From NCBI RefSeq assembly GCF_000211475.1, contig NC_015474.1:496001-560000 (forward strand): a DNA stretch of 64,000 bases. Reading direction: 5' to 3'. This DNA comes from Pyrococcus sp. NA2. Lineage in GTDB: Archaea; Methanobacteriota_B; Thermococci; Thermococcales; Thermococcaceae. Both the position numbers and the translations under genes were made by a program. Positions 24,403 through 33,644 of this stretch are shown piece by piece. The notes beneath the pieces were generated by a model that saw nothing but the letters and a program-made list of their open reading frames with translations, was not told the DNA's origin and did no database searches. The stretch's first letter is position 1; each line of letters opens with the position of its first letter.

Positions 24403-25116
24403 ATGTCCGACGTCTCAGCCTTGATATCGTTTGCGTACGTTCCAGCACTTGCACTCCTTTGGTACTTTTATCATCAAGATAGGCTAGAACCAGAGCCAAA
24501 GAGAGTTGTGATAAGTACTTTCTTACTAGGTGGAACATTATCAATTGGTATTGCAATCTTGCTCGAGAGCCTCTTGATCCCAAGGTGGTTTCCAAGTATT
24601 CCCGCTTTACTTCCAGCAACATTCTTCTACATCTCCCTAATCGCGGGGATTGTCGAAGAACCTGCAAAGGCTCTTGCGATAAGGTACGCGTATAACACTG
24701 GCAATCTTTACGGAATCATGGATGGAGTAATCTATGGAGTTGCAGCGGGGCTCGGCTTCGCTGCAACAGAAAATTTTCTGTATGGCCTTGGATATGGAGT
24801 CGAAGTAACGATTCAGAGAACTTTATTAACCCCTATAGGTCATGCAACATGGAGCGCAATAGTGGGGGTTGGATATGGTCTGAAGGCTGAAGGGAAGGTG
24901 CACACGTTAATTCCTTACTTCACCCTTGCAATTATCCTACACTTCCTCTGGGACTATTACGCGTTTCTGAGTACAATATCGCCAGTGTACTATGCCATGG
25001 TATTCCTGATATTCATGGTGAACCTGTTGATAATAAGATGGCTTATAAGCCTTGGAAAGAGAGAAGATTTAGAGAGGATGTGGTGGTCAATTATATTAGG
25101 TGGTAGGAGATGGTGA
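24403..25116 (+). CDS. PrsW-family intramembrane protease
   Basis: 237 residues with about seven membrane helices. The family's key motifs are present: VEEPAK (EExxK) after the third helix, DGVIYGVAAGLGFAATEN and GHATWSAIVG with His, plus HFLWDYYA near the C-terminus. PrsW-type proteins are membrane metalloproteases related to type II CAAX proteases. ATG 24403 follows GGAGGAAAATTAA. It overlaps a small downstream gene by 7 nt. The substrate is unknown. Confidence 0.88.
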   Translation: MSDVSALISFAYVPALALLWYFYHQDRLEPEPKRVVISTFLLGGTLSIGIAILLESLLIPRWFPSIPALLPATFFYISLIAGIVEEPAKALAIRYAYNTGNLYGIMDGVIYGVAAGLGFAATENFLYGLGYGVEVTIQRTLLTPIGHATWSAIVGVGYGLKAEGKVHTLIPYFTLAIILHFLWDYYAFLSTISPVYYAMVFLIFMVNLLIIRWLISLGKREDLERMWWSIILGGRRW

Positions 25117-25316
25117 ACATTGAGGAAATTCTAGCTGACGTTAGACCTTATATAGAGTACTACTCAAGGCTTAAAGAACTCGTAATGAGATTATCCAAGG
25201 AAAGTAGGGACATAAATGAGCTTATAGAAAAGCTGATGGAGGAAGAGAGGAAGGTTCCAGAACCATTCAGGACTGACATAAAGATACTCATTAATAGGTT
25301 GGAAAACCTCAGGTGA
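25110..25316 (+). CDS. Small helical hypothetical protein
   Basis: 68 residues, acidic and almost wholly helical (coiled-coil heptads from residue 15 to 45). Starts inside the end of the PrsW-like gene after TAGGAGA, indicating translational coupling. Its stop overlaps an antisense C/D sRNA. No family recognised. Confidence 0.65.
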   Translation: MVNIEEILADVRPYIEYYSRLKELVMRLSKESRDINELIEKLMEEERKVPEPFRTDIKILINRLENLR

Positions 25317-25362
25317 TGCGGACATCATCACAACTCAGCCGGTTGATCCATCATCATCGGTC
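25305..25362 (-). ncRNA. C/D box guide sRNA, guide matches 16S rRNA 5' end
   Basis: On the minus strand: C box ATGATGA (25357-25351), 12-nt guide TGGATCAACCGG, D' CTGA (25338-25335), spacer GTTG, C' TGATGA (25330-25325), 12-nt guide TGTCCGCATCAC, D CTGA (25312-25309). The first guide is complementary over 11 nt to CCGGTTGATCC, the conserved 5' end of archaeal 16S rRNA. By the D+5 rule the methylated base would be the first U after CCGG. The RNA is antisense to the last codons of the small gene ending at 25316. Confidence 0.92.
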
Positions 25363-25401
25363 AAGGAAAATGTTTTAAGATTCACCTTTATAGTTATCCA
25401 T

Positions 25402-25462
25402 GCCCGATGATGGCAACAGGGTAGCTGCCGAGTTGATGAGGAAGCCGTTCCAGACTGAGGTT
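25402..25462 (+). ncRNA. C/D box guide sRNA
   Basis: C box ATGATGG (25407-25413, one mismatch), 14-nt guide CAACAGGGTAGCTG, D' CCGA (25428-25431), 2-nt spacer, C' TGATGA (25434-25439), 15-nt guide, D CTGA (25455-25458). It lies head-to-head with the sRNA at 25305-25362, and the two fill most of the 200-nt gap between protein genes. The guides point to rRNA or tRNA targets not identified here. Confidence 0.82.
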
Positions 25463-25525
25463 TTGACGAATGTTGTGAGGAAACCTTTTTATGAATTCTT
25501 TCCTTAAAACTCCGTGGTGATGATC

Positions 25526-25738
25526 ATGTACCTTGCAGAGTTCAAGCTCAGGTTTGGCAACAGGAAGTGGTACGTTAGAAGAATAGTTGAGGCAGATAGC
25601 TACGAGAAGGCCGTAGAGATAGCAAAGAGGTATGCAGAGCTCATGAACAAGGGAGAAGTCAAGTGGGAGCTTGCAGATGTATATGAGGCAGAGAGACCAC
25701 TAACGATTGGAGAAGAGGAAATCAAGAAGCTCGAGTGA
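25526..25738 (+). CDS. Small hypothetical protein
   Basis: 70 residues starting [19 protein letters not shown], an alpha/beta protein in which a strand-loop-strand start is followed by a helix ([16 protein letters not shown]). ATG 25526 has GGTGATGATC upstream, and a TATA-like CTTTTTATG about 40 nt before. The 3' end overlaps the convergent asparaginase gene by 17 nt. I do not recognise the family. Confidence 0.7.
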   Translation: MYLAEFKLRFGNRKWYVRRIVEADSYEKAVEIAKRYAELMNKGEVKWELADVYEAERPLTIGEEEIKKLE

Positions 25739-26707
25739 GTTCTCCAGCTATGTTCTTTTTCATTAGTTCTTTAACTTTCTCGACTTCCTTTGTATGGCCC
25801 AAGATCCACATGAGTTTAGTGATTGTAGCCTCCTTCGTCATGTCTCCAGCTGATATAACTCCAGCTTCAAGCGCGATTCTACCAACTTTATACCTCTTCA
25901 GGTCAACTCCATTGTAGATTGCCTGGGTGGTTAGTATTATTGGCATCCTACTTGATAGCTCCGAGATAACACTCAAAAGATCTGTGTTCCTGTATGGGAT
26001 CCCTCCAACTCCATAACCTTCAATTATTATTCCCCTGTATCCGAGTCGCCAGGCCTCCCTTATGATGTCCCCAGATAAACCAGGAATCAGCTTTATTACC
26101 AAGACCCTTGGATCGTAAGCTATGTCAGAGAAGAATTCTTCCCCATAGAATCTTGGGATGTGAAGCAAATTAATAACTCCATTCGTGAGTTTCGCCACGA
26201 GAGGATAGTTTATGCTCTCAAAGGCATCAAAGCTCATACTCCTAATCTTCGAGGTTCTAGTTCCAAGCATTACCTTTCCATTAAAGGCTATGTATACTCC
26301 CCTAACTCCCAGTTCAACGAATTTAAATGCTGTATATAGGTTTAAGGGAGCATCGCTGTTCTCCTCAGTTATGGGAAGCATAGAGCCAGTTAGAACTATC
26401 GGAATTGGGGGATTTCTTAGCATGAAACTTATCATCGAGGCAGTATAGGCCATTGTATCTGTGCCATGAGTTACCACGATCCCGTCATAATTCCAAATTT
26501 CCCTTTCAATTCTCTTAGCCAATAGCTCCCAGTCAGGGGGCTGAATTAACGTGCTGTCAACCTTGATTAAATCCACAGCGTCTATTCTAGCATTCACTTT
26601 TATCTTGGAAAGCTCTAGGATCTTTTCTACGGACAAGGAACTCTCATACCCTTTTTCACCCTAACACTCGATATCGTTCCTCCCATTCCCAAGAGAAGTA
26701 TCCTCAT
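25722..26707 (-). pseudogene. Type I L-asparaginase, frameshifted near the N-terminus
   Basis: The main frame (from about 26636) carries the second catalytic motif [27 protein letters not shown]-like [10 protein letters not shown] and the family C-terminus. The first motif, MRILLLGMGGTISSV with the nucleophilic Thr, lies in another frame beginning at ATG 26707 after GGTGATT. Restoring one A in the five-A run (26652-26656) joins them as [14 protein letters not shown]. As read, the downstream frame alone would lack the nucleophile. Intact length would be about 328 residues, the family norm. It is either a true mutation or a sequencing error. Confidence 0.9.
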
Positions 26708-26794
26708 TTAATCACCAAACAACATCCTAAATACTGAAATTTAGAATTTTTGGCAAAAAACAAGAGAAATATTTAAAAACTATTTGACAAAATG

Positions 26795-27484
26795 CTAAGA
26801 TTTTGCAAAAATTTCGAATATCATGAACCTTCTCACGAGAGGATTTGGATAGACCTCCCATTTTATTCCTTCCGGAATCTTGGCCTCAACAATTCCATAT
26901 AGACCACCTTCCCTGGGATCGAGGCTTCTTCCAATTACCCTATCCTCCTTAATTTCGATGTCCATGTATCTGGGTAATCCTACTAGTAACCGCCCCTTCT
27001 CGAGTACCTTCTCAAGAGCCCACTTAACAGAGAATATTCCCGCATATATCTCCGCTATCCTAACGGGAACGCTACTCTTTCCTATCGCAACTATCTCTAT
27101 TCCACTCTCTTCCCAGAATTTCTTAGCCAAAGGTTGAACTTCCCTAGAAAGTTCCTTCCATATTTCTTTACCCTTATCTGAAATTTCCAGGGCCTCTATG
27201 GTGGGTTCATCTAACTTCCTAACCTCTATCCCTCCCAGCGTAGAGTCCAAGTGGATGACATCGGGAGATGTTCTTTTCGCAAGTTCTATTGCAAGCTCGA
27301 TTTCATCCTTTATAGCCTGTCTACCGGAGAGATCATAGTTGTAGGGATCAGCATACCTAACCAAATACTCACTTGCCGTCCTGTAGGGCTTTTCAACTAG
27401 AACTGCAACTGTGGCTATTAATCCTATGGGCTGTAAAGTGTCATCTAGAACTGCTCCCCCGGTATCGGCAGCAACGATCCTCAT
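26795..27484 (-). CDS. DUF4152-like protein with RNase H-like start
   Basis: 229 residues. It begins MRIVAADTGGAVLDD, a beta-strand with Asp resembling the first strand of ribonuclease H-like folds, and contains VIHLDSTLGG and IVAIGKSSVPVRIAEIYAG. I believe this is the Thermococcales DUF4152 family, from memory. ATG 27484 follows GGTGGGATAAA; the longer frame from 27514 is not needed. No function is known, and it stands alone upstream of asparaginase. Confidence 0.65.
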   Translation of the reverse strand: MRIVAADTGGAVLDDTLQPIGLIATVAVLVEKPYRTASEYLVRYADPYNYDLSGRQAIKDEIELAIELAKRTSPDVIHLDSTLGGIEVRKLDEPTIEALEISDKGKEIWKELSREVQPLAKKFWEESGIEIVAIGKSSVPVRIAEIYAGIFSVKWALEKVLEKGRLLVGLPRYMDIEIKEDRVIGRSLDPREGGLYGIVEAKIPEGIKWEVYPNPLVRRFMIFEIFAKS

Positions 27485-27549
27485 TTTATCCCACCAGAAA
27501 GCGTTAATGACCAATTACTTAAGCATTTTTAGGTTGATAATTTCATGAG

Positions 27550-27945
27550 ATGTTCCAAATGGATGAGGCAATTGAGATCGTAATAACATCTTATGCGAAA
27601 GATTTGTGTAAGGGTGTTTGGCTCGGCACAACTAGGGGCGTTGCATACCTCTTGATTGGCAATAAGGAGTATCCTCTCATCGAGGGGACCGTACCTCCTT
27701 TTATCCACCTCTATCTTAGGGATGGCCATCTTGCAATTTACTCCTTCTGGAGGACGAATGGAAAAGAACACGAAGCCTTCATAAAGGCAGCGTTAACGAA
27801 GCTCCATCTGATCCCAGAAGGGATATTGGTTGAGCCACATGGATCACTTGAAAAGTTTGAAGCATTCGTAATAATTAAGCTCATAGGATCAGACAAAATT
27901 TTGGAGATGCTAAAGAGGCTGTTCTTTGGTTGGTATTTTGCGTAA
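27550..27945 (+). CDS. Hypothetical protein
   Basis: 131 residues, starting MFQMDEAIEIVITSYAK (ATG 27550, or ATG 27559 with GAGATG upstream). Alternating strands and helices, no signal or membrane helix, an aromatic C-terminus LFFGWYFA. I do not recognise it. Its stop is about 50 nt from the recombinase start of the IS607-type element, so the element inserted just beyond this gene. Confidence 0.6.
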   Translation: MFQMDEAIEIVITSYAKDLCKGVWLGTTRGVAYLLIGNKEYPLIEGTVPPFIHLYLRDGHLAIYSFWRTNGKEHEAFIKAALTKLHLIPEGILVEPHGSLEKFEAFVIIKLIGSDKILEMLKRLFFGWYFA

Positions 27946-27992
27946 GTTTTAAATATTTTCGTTGCATATTCTTACTTACTTAGGTGTCATTA

Positions 27993-28613
27993 ATGCCAAA
28001 GTTTTACAAACCTTCTGAGGTTGCAGAACTCCTTAACTACAACAAAGTCACCATAATCCGCTGGATTCACGCTGGAAAAATCAATGCAATTAAAATAGGT
28101 AGAGACTTCAGAATTCCCGAGGAGGAGGTCCAACGACTACTGGGTAAAAAGAAAGAAACAATGAGGGCAGTCCTCTACGCCAGAGTTTCAGGAAAAGACC
28201 AGAAGAAAGACTTGGAAACACAACTTAAAACCCTCGAACAATACGCCATCAGTAAAGGTTACCAAATAGTTGAAGAAGTAAAAGAAATCGCCTCTGGTCT
28301 GAACGAAAACAGAAAAGGCCTCAAAAAACTAATTACCCTCGCCAAGAACGGTGAGTATGATGTCCTCTTAATAACCTACCCCGACAGGCTAACAAGATTC
28401 GGCTTCAAATACCTTGAAGAACTCTTCTCAGCCTACAACGTGAGGATCGAAACAATCTTCAAGAAAGATAAAACCCCACGAGAAGAACTCGTTAAAGATC
28501 TAATTACAATAATAACCAGCTTTGCCGGGAGACTCTATGAACTGAGGAGTCACAAGAACAAAAGGTTCGTTCAAGAATTTAAAAAACTCCTCGCGGAGGT
28601 TGAGAATAAGTGA
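27993..28613 (+). CDS. tnpA: IS607 serine recombinase (TnpA)
   Basis: 206 residues. An N-terminal MerR-type helix-turn-helix (YKPSEVAELLNYNKVTIIRW, GRDFRIPEEEVQ) precedes a small serine recombinase domain with the nucleophile in YARVSGKDQ and the helix RKGLKKLITLAKNGEYDVLL, YPDRLTRFG. This order (HTH first) is characteristic of IS607 transposases. ATG 27993 (MPKFYKPSEV) is chosen over an in-frame start 9 nt upstream. Its stop overlaps the tnpB GTG start. Confidence 0.95.
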   Translation: MPKFYKPSEVAELLNYNKVTIIRWIHAGKINAIKIGRDFRIPEEEVQRLLGKKKETMRAVLYARVSGKDQKKDLETQLKTLEQYAISKGYQIVEEVKEIASGLNENRKGLKKLITLAKNGEYDVLLITYPDRLTRFGFKYLEELFSAYNVRIETIFKKDKTPREELVKDLITIITSFAGRLYELRSHKNKRFVQEFKKLLAEVENK

Positions 28614-29923
28614 AACTAACCAAAACAGTAATCCTTGAAAGTTACCCACTCACGGGGAGAAAGTTCAATGCAATAAAAGAGGTTTATGTTGAATACTCGG
28701 AAATACTACCACCACTAACAAACTACGCCGTTGAAAACAAAATAAAGAATCCCAAAAAACTCAGGAGACTCTTTTATGACGAACTCAAGGGGGAGCATGA
28801 TTTACCAACCCACTATTACTACACCGTCTGCCAAGATGCAGTAACGAGGGCAAAGAGTTTCCTCGGACTGAAAAAGAGGGGGAAGGCCAAGACAGAGAAA
28901 CCCGTCATCAGGAGGGTCTCCCTCTGGTTAGACGATGTATTGTGGGACTACAGAAGGTTCCCACAATTTAACACTCTTAGGGACGGGAGGAAAATCCTCA
29001 TAATCAGACTAACAACGAAGAGGGGCAGGATAAAACTCCCACTAAAACCACACAAACTCTTCTTTAAATACCTAAACGAGGGTTGGAGGGTCAAACCATG
29101 TGTGAAACTTAGGTTAATTGAGGAGGAACGGAAAGTCCTCGCATACTTCGTCTTCGAGAAAGAGTTCGAGGAACTTAAACCAACTGGAAGTTTCCTCACA
29201 GTGGATTACAATGCGGATAATGTTTCCTTCGGCACTCGTGAGTTTTTAATCCAAGTCAAGACTGATTTGGGCAGGATGACGAGGTTCTACTCTGATGCAA
29301 GAAAAGAAATACAAAAATCCCACTCTATCGGTTGGAGGAGGAAACTCCCGTCGAAGAGGGGAAGGGAACTCCTTGAAAAGTTTGGGCGGAGGAAGAAGAA
29401 CAGGAGGGCTGACTTGCAGAGGAAGTTTGCGAAGAGACTGGTCGAACTCGCCAAAGTGTTGAATACAACGATCGTCCTTGAAGATGTCCCCAAGAACTTT
29501 AACCAGAGGGTTGCGAGGAGGAGGAAGAAGGGGGAGAAGAGGTTGAGGGATACTCTTCACAATATTGGCATGAACGGTTTCCAACGTTTTGTCCTTGAGA
29601 AGGCGGTTGAGTATGGGGTTCCCGTGGTTTTTGTCGATCCCTCTTACTCATCCCGCGTGTGTCCTCGTTGTGGGGCGTTTAATGTGAAGCCCGATGACGA
29701 CGCACTGCGTCGGAGGGTTTTTAACTGTCCAGTCTGTGGTTTTTCGATGGATAGGGATTTTGTTGCGGTTTTAAACTTGTTGGGGGTGTTTCCGTTCACC
29801 CCGAAGGCCAATGAACCACCAGTTGAGGACTCGGTGAGTCCGATGACGTTGGTGGTCGAGGCCAACCTCCTGCACCACAAAAACTCCTTGGTAGTAATTA
29901 CTCAAGGACCACAACAAAAATAG
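28610..29923 (+). CDS. tnpB: TnpB (RNA-guided nuclease of IS607/IS605 elements)
   Basis: 437 residues. RuvC-like acidic triad is intact: D199 in FLTVDYNADN, E291 in IVLEDVPKN, D383 in SMDRDFVAVLN. The zinc ribbon has C351-x2-C354 and C373-x2-C376. A basic arginine/lysine-rich helix region (residues 240-275) sits between the first Asp and the Glu. GTG start overlaps tnpA. TnpB proteins use an RNA from the element's right end to cut a target next to a short motif and so keep the element in place; all parts needed for activity are present here. Confidence 0.95.
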   Translation: MKLTKTVILESYPLTGRKFNAIKEVYVEYSEILPPLTNYAVENKIKNPKKLRRLFYDELKGEHDLPTHYYYTVCQDAVTRAKSFLGLKKRGKAKTEKPVIRRVSLWLDDVLWDYRRFPQFNTLRDGRKILIIRLTTKRGRIKLPLKPHKLFFKYLNEGWRVKPCVKLRLIEEERKVLAYFVFEKEFEELKPTGSFLTVDYNADNVSFGTREFLIQVKTDLGRMTRFYSDARKEIQKSHSIGWRRKLPSKRGRELLEKFGRRKKNRRADLQRKFAKRLVELAKVLNTTIVLEDVPKNFNQRVARRRKKGEKRLRDTLHNIGMNGFQRFVLEKAVEYGVPVVFVDPSYSSRVCPRCGAFNVKPDDDALRRRVFNCPVCGFSMDRDFVAVLNLLGVFPFTPKANEPPVEDSVSPMTLVVEANLLHHKNSLVVITQGPQQK

Positions 29924-30036
29924 GTGCAGGAGGAAACGGTTATCCAAGAAGAGAAGATAAGAACTAGAGAAGAGAAGGGGGATGTAGTCTCCACTTATCT
30001 TAGGGAATACTTAAAAAATGATAATTTCAAAGGTTA

Positions 30037-30097
30037 AATTGATGATGAACTTGGCCGCTACCCGATCGGTGAGGGAGTAACTCCGGTGCTGATTATA
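30037..30097 (+). ncRNA. C/D box guide sRNA
   Basis: C box ATGATGA (30042-30048), 13-nt guide ACTTGGCCGCTAC, D' CCGA (30062-30065), C'-like GTGAGG (30069-30074, weak), 13-nt guide AGTAACTCCGGTG, D CTGA (30089-30092). An ACTTAAAAAA TATA-like element at 30009-30018 is well placed. The 3' end overlaps the convergent glycogen synthase stop. Targets unknown. Confidence 0.75.
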
Positions 30098-31427
30098 TTA
30101 TGAAACCAAAGAACCGATCAACATTTCCCGTGTAGGCTCGGATGTACCTTCTTGCCGCGCTTTCCCAGGAAAACTCCCTAGCCCTTCTTCTACAATTTTC
30201 CCTGATCTTCTCTAAAATGCTTCCAGGGAGTTTATACATTCTCATTATTCCTTCCGCTAAAGCATAGGGATCCCCAGGCTTCACCAAAAGGCCAGTTCCC
30301 CTTTCAGGATCATCATCCAAGCTTATCACGACATCTCTAAGGCCACCAACTGAAGAGGCTATTGGTATGGCCCCTAGACACATTGCTTCCAGGGAGACTA
30401 GGCCGAATGGCTCAAAATAAGAAGGAATTAAAACGAAATCCACTGAGCCGTATATTTCCCTGACAAATTCCCTGGACAGCATTTCAGTAATAACCCTGAC
30501 ATTATTATACTTACCTTCAATGTACCTTGCCCAATTTTCGAGCTCAGGATCACCTTTCCCTATTATCAGAAACCTCATCCCTTCAAACTCTTTAGTTGTT
30601 GATAGGATTTCAATTGCTCTAAATAGTGTGTCAACCCCTTTCTGGACTCTATCAAACCTACCTATAAATAGAAATGTGCTCCCATCATCTAAGCCAAGCT
30701 TGTTGAGCAATTTCCTCCTCCTCTCATTCCTGGAACCATCAAGATACCTTTCATTCCAGAAGGAGCAATCTATGCCATTAAAAACGTAAGTGATCTTTCC
30801 CTCAAAGTTCCTGAAGAAATCCCATTCATCCAAGAGATACCCCCTACTCACTGTAGTTACAATGTCAGCTATGTAACCCCCTGTATGCTCCGGATCAAGG
30901 TCTGGATAGGGAGCTAACTCAGATAATCCAGCCTCGTGAAAATAAAAGGCCGGGATCTTCGATTTATTTAGCCTGTGAATTGTGAATACAGCGGGAATTC
31001 GAAAGTACTTCTTTATCAATGCACCGGCAAAAACGCTATGCCAGTCGTGAAAGTGAACAACATCCGGAAGATTTTCGTTCTCAAGTAATTTATTTAATAG
31101 AAGAACACTTGCCTTTCCAAAGACTACAGACTTCCTAAGTAAACCCTCCCATCCTGGGCCATAAACGTCACTGTCATTCAGTATTCCACCACCAATTCTG
31201 TAAACCCTTAGCCTTCCTTCTCTGGATTCGTGAACATCGACATCAATGACCTCCCCAAATGCCTTTACACTCCCAATTTTTGAACCTTTAAACCTTCCAT
31301 GAGAGGGTGTGAACACAAGAACTTCGTTACCGAGAGATGCCAAGGCCCTTGAGATTGATGTTAAGGCCTCTGAAAGGCCTCCAACTTTAACGGGAAGATA
31401 CTCAAATCCAAGGATGAGAACCTTCAT
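30093..31427 (-). CDS. glgA: Glycogen synthase (GT5 family)
   Basis: 444 residues, the archaeal GlgA length. N-terminal domain with the sugar-nucleotide loop KVGGLSEAL and HFHDWHSVFAGAL; C-terminal domain with FIGRFDRVQKGVD (KxGG-type helper loop), EMLSREFVREIYGSVDF and the acceptor/donor motif PSYFEPFGLVSLEAM. Transfers glucose from ADP- or UDP-glucose to growing alpha-1,4-glucan. ATG follows GGTGATCTGGA. Single gene, no glycogen phosphorylase beside it. Confidence 0.96.
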   Translation of the reverse strand: MKVLILGFEYLPVKVGGLSEALTSISRALASLGNEVLVFTPSHGRFKGSKIGSVKAFGEVIDVDVHESREGRLRVYRIGGGILNDSDVYGPGWEGLLRKSVVFGKASVLLLNKLLENENLPDVVHFHDWHSVFAGALIKKYFRIPAVFTIHRLNKSKIPAFYFHEAGLSELAPYPDLDPEHTGGYIADIVTTVSRGYLLDEWDFFRNFEGKITYVFNGIDCSFWNERYLDGSRNERRRKLLNKLGLDDGSTFLFIGRFDRVQKGVDTLFRAIEILSTTKEFEGMRFLIIGKGDPELENWARYIEGKYNNVRVITEMLSREFVREIYGSVDFVLIPSYFEPFGLVSLEAMCLGAIPIASSVGGLRDVVISLDDDPERGTGLLVKPGDPYALAEGIMRMYKLPGSILEKIRENCRRRAREFSWESAARRYIRAYTGNVDRFFGFII

Positions 31428-31495
31428 TCCAGATCACCCTAGGTATTTATTATTCCCTTAAATAAAGGTTTTCAGAAAGATTAATAAAATGGACA

Positions 31496-32338
31496 ATGAA
31501 TGAAAGGGCGATGAGGGGATATCTTCTTGTCTTCTTAGCTGCCTCGATGTGGGGAACACTTGGAATATTCGCGAAGTTTCTGTATCAGTTTAATCTCTCA
31601 ACTTACACGATAATATTCTACAGGGTCATATTTGCTCTCATATTCCTGTTCGTATATCTAAAGATTAAGGGCATTCCAATCTTAGTTCCCAGGGAAAGAT
31701 TAAAGTTTTATGTAGTTTACGCCTTCTTTAGCATATTCCTGTTCTATTCTCTGTATTTCTATACCGTGAAAATTTCATCTGTGTCCTTCGCAGTTTTAAT
31801 GCTATACACAGCCCCAGCGTATTCAATAATACTTGGAAAGTTGTTCTTTAACGAGAAGATAACGAAAAAGAAGGTTATTGCCGTGATCTTAGTTGTATCG
31901 GGGGTTTTAAGTTTAAACTATGGAGGAATTAGTTTCACAACCAAGGCCATAGTGGTTGGGCTCGCCAGTGGAATAACTTACGCTCTCTATGGTGTCTTCG
32001 CAAAGATGGCCGTTAAGAGAGAGGAACCTGAGAGGGTACTCTTCAACGTTCTCCTACTTGGATCATTATTCTTGCTACCCTTCACGGACTTTAAGGTTCC
32101 TATTGAATCTATTCCCTATCTCTTAGCCCTTGCGTTCTTCCCAACATTCCTGGGCTATATCCTATATAACACGGCCCTGAAAACCGTTGAAGTAAGTAAA
32201 GCTTCTGTTATAGCAACGATAGAACCCGTAGTTGCAATGACTCTAGCCTTCCTAATCTTTGGGGAGAAGTTAACCATGTTTCAGTTGTTTGGAGGAGCCA
32301 TGATAATACTCGGAGCAATTTTAGCTAAAATGGCTTAA
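31496..32338 (+). CDS. EamA/DMT-family transporter
   Basis: 280 residues, ten membrane helices in two EamA repeats (residues about 8-137 and 148-278). Repeat signatures: [14 protein letters not shown] and [17 protein letters not shown] at the repeat starts, and [19 protein letters not shown] near the end. Drug/metabolite exporter family; substrate unknown. ATG 31496 or the ATG at 31511 (preceded by AAAGGGCG) could be the start; TTAAATAAAGG near 31458 is a suitable TATA box. The stop overlaps the convergent DUF99 gene by 4 nt. Confidence 0.92.
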   Translation: MNERAMRGYLLVFLAASMWGTLGIFAKFLYQFNLSTYTIIFYRVIFALIFLFVYLKIKGIPILVPRERLKFYVVYAFFSIFLFYSLYFYTVKISSVSFAVLMLYTAPAYSIILGKLFFNEKITKKKVIAVILVVSGVLSLNYGGISFTTKAIVVGLASGITYALYGVFAKMAVKREEPERVLFNVLLLGSLFLLPFTDFKVPIESIPYLLALAFFPTFLGYILYNTALKTVEVSKASVIATIEPVVAMTLAFLIFGEKLTMFQLFGGAMIILGAILAKMA

Positions 32339-32916
32339 TCTTTTGTACTCTCTCCCCTCATGACAGCTGATGCTATCATATGTGCCAACCTTAAAGGCTC
32401 GGGAATTAGGGAATTTCTCGTTGTAACTCTTATGACTTCCCTGGCAGTGTCCTCACTTAGACCTACGACCTGATAATATAACTTCCCCGGAATAAGCTCT
32501 ATGAGCTTACCAGCACTCCTTAGAAGTTTTATTCTTTCCTCGTAATCATTAAAATGCTTTCTAAGAGCAGATTCCATGGCATTCAAATCAGGTTTCTTTC
32601 TAATCACGACTATAACTGGCAACCCAGTTTCCCTATATACCCTTTTAACGTCAACTATGTTGAAACCAGCGTATGTGACCCCCTTGAGCATTATCACCCT
32701 AAGATCCTTAAACCTCGAGGAGTTAACGGCATCTATTATTGCATCGCTCGAGTCAAATCCATCTATGGTTATCCACCTGGTTACAATTCCAACGACATCG
32801 AGAGCCCCCTTCATGATTACGCCAACTAGAATTACTTTCTCACCCCTATTCTTTCCGGTGAATGTTCCATCATCAAACCCAATTACTCTTATCTCCCTCT
32901 TAACCTTCCTAATCAT
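32335..32916 (-). CDS. DUF99 (endonuclease V-like) protein
   Basis: 193 residues with [13 protein letters not shown] at the start and the conserved [29 protein letters not shown] and [18 protein letters not shown]99 proteins share the RNase H-like fold of endonuclease V and keep some acidic residues; their activity is not established. ATG 32916 is chosen because the sequence upstream (CACTATTTAAT) looks like its TATA box, making the longer frame from 32943 unlikely and the mRNA nearly leaderless. Confidence 0.88.
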   Translation of the reverse strand: MIRKVKREIRVIGFDDGTFTGKNRGEKVILVGVIMKGALDVVGIVTRWITIDGFDSSDAIIDAVNSSRFKDLRVIMLKGVTYAGFNIVDVKRVYRETGLPVIVVIRKKPDLNAMESALRKHFNDYEERIKLLRSAGKLIELIPGKLYYQVVGLSEDTAREVIRVTTRNSLIPEPLRLAHMIASAVMRGESTKD

Positions 32917-32965
32917 CAAACAAAGAATTAAATAGTGAGACATTAAGTTTGCGCAAGGTGTGAAG

Positions 32966-33553
32966 ATGATAGGCTTGATATTCGCTGTAAAGCTAAAGCC
33001 CTCTGATAATTACCTAATTCCCATCAATGACGAGCCAATGGTCAAGTTACTTGAGTCAAGACTTAGACAGGCAAAGAGAGTAGAAGAGGTAATAACGTTA
33101 GTTAAGAAAGGTCACGAAAGGAAATATTCATTGCATGTCAGTAATGTAAAACCAGTTAAAGGTAGAACCGTAATAGAGGCTCTTTTGGAAGGATTACCCC
33201 CTGGAAAAGATATATTCCTAGTCAAAGGAAACATGCCTCTCGTGATGCCCTTCTTAGTGAATTACATGAGTACCATATTCATTGAGGAGTCTCCAGATGC
33301 TCTAATACCAAGATGGAGGGATGGAAGGGTTGAAATATTCCACGGAATTTATGATTCAAGAGCCCTAAGAAATGCCCTTGAAGCCATGAAAGCTGAAGGA
33401 GAGAGAAACATAAACTCCCTGCCGAACTACTTAGACGCGGAATATCTCAACATAGATGAGTTGATAGGAAGGAACGAGAAGGTATTTTGGAGCTTCTTTG
33501 TCATAAGGACATCAGAGGATTTAAGAAAAGTACTTAGATCTGGAATGATATAA
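32966..33553 (+). CDS. MobA-like NTP transferase domain protein
   Basis: 195 residues resembling a shortened MobA/NTP-transferase fold: [20 protein letters not shown] at the nucleotide-binding start, a central [18 protein letters not shown] (in place of the usual G-D-M-P motif), then a mixed C-terminus. The GxxGRMG loop of true MobA is not preserved, so activity toward molybdopterin is doubtful. GTG at 32960 or ATG 32966 (AAGGTG upstream) as start. A MobB gene lies 5.6 kb away, not adjacent. Confidence 0.7.
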   Translation: MIGLIFAVKLKPSDNYLIPINDEPMVKLLESRLRQAKRVEEVITLVKKGHERKYSLHVSNVKPVKGRTVIEALLEGLPPGKDIFLVKGNMPLVMPFLVNYMSTIFIEESPDALIPRWRDGRVEIFHGIYDSRALRNALEAMKAEGERNINSLPNYLDAEYLNIDELIGRNEKVFWSFFVIRTSEDLRKVLRSGMI

Positions 33554-33644
33554 CGCATGATTTTTGCACAATTTAAAAGGAAAGTATAAAAATTTTGGAG
33601 CCTACTTACTTCTCGACATCCTATCTGTTTATCAGGTGGCAACG

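Larger units (their letters stand above)
27946..30005 (+). mobile_element. IS607-family insertion sequence
   Basis: Contains the two genes that define the family: a MerR-HTH serine recombinase and TnpB, overlapping by 4 nt. IS607 elements lack terminal inverted repeats, so boundaries are only estimated: after the stop at 27945 on the left and before the C/D sRNA promoter at about 30009 on the right. Both genes appear complete. The region after the tnpB stop (29924-30005) should hold part of the right end and guide (omega/reRNA) scaffold; it contains GGTGCAGGAGGAAACGG and Gly/Pro-like purine-rich repeats but no obvious hairpin. Confidence 0.85.

Noticed and set aside
24260-24667. Minus-strand frame spanning the C/D sRNA and prsW start
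   Set aside because: Antisense to three supported features; Arg/Leu-rich shadow translation.
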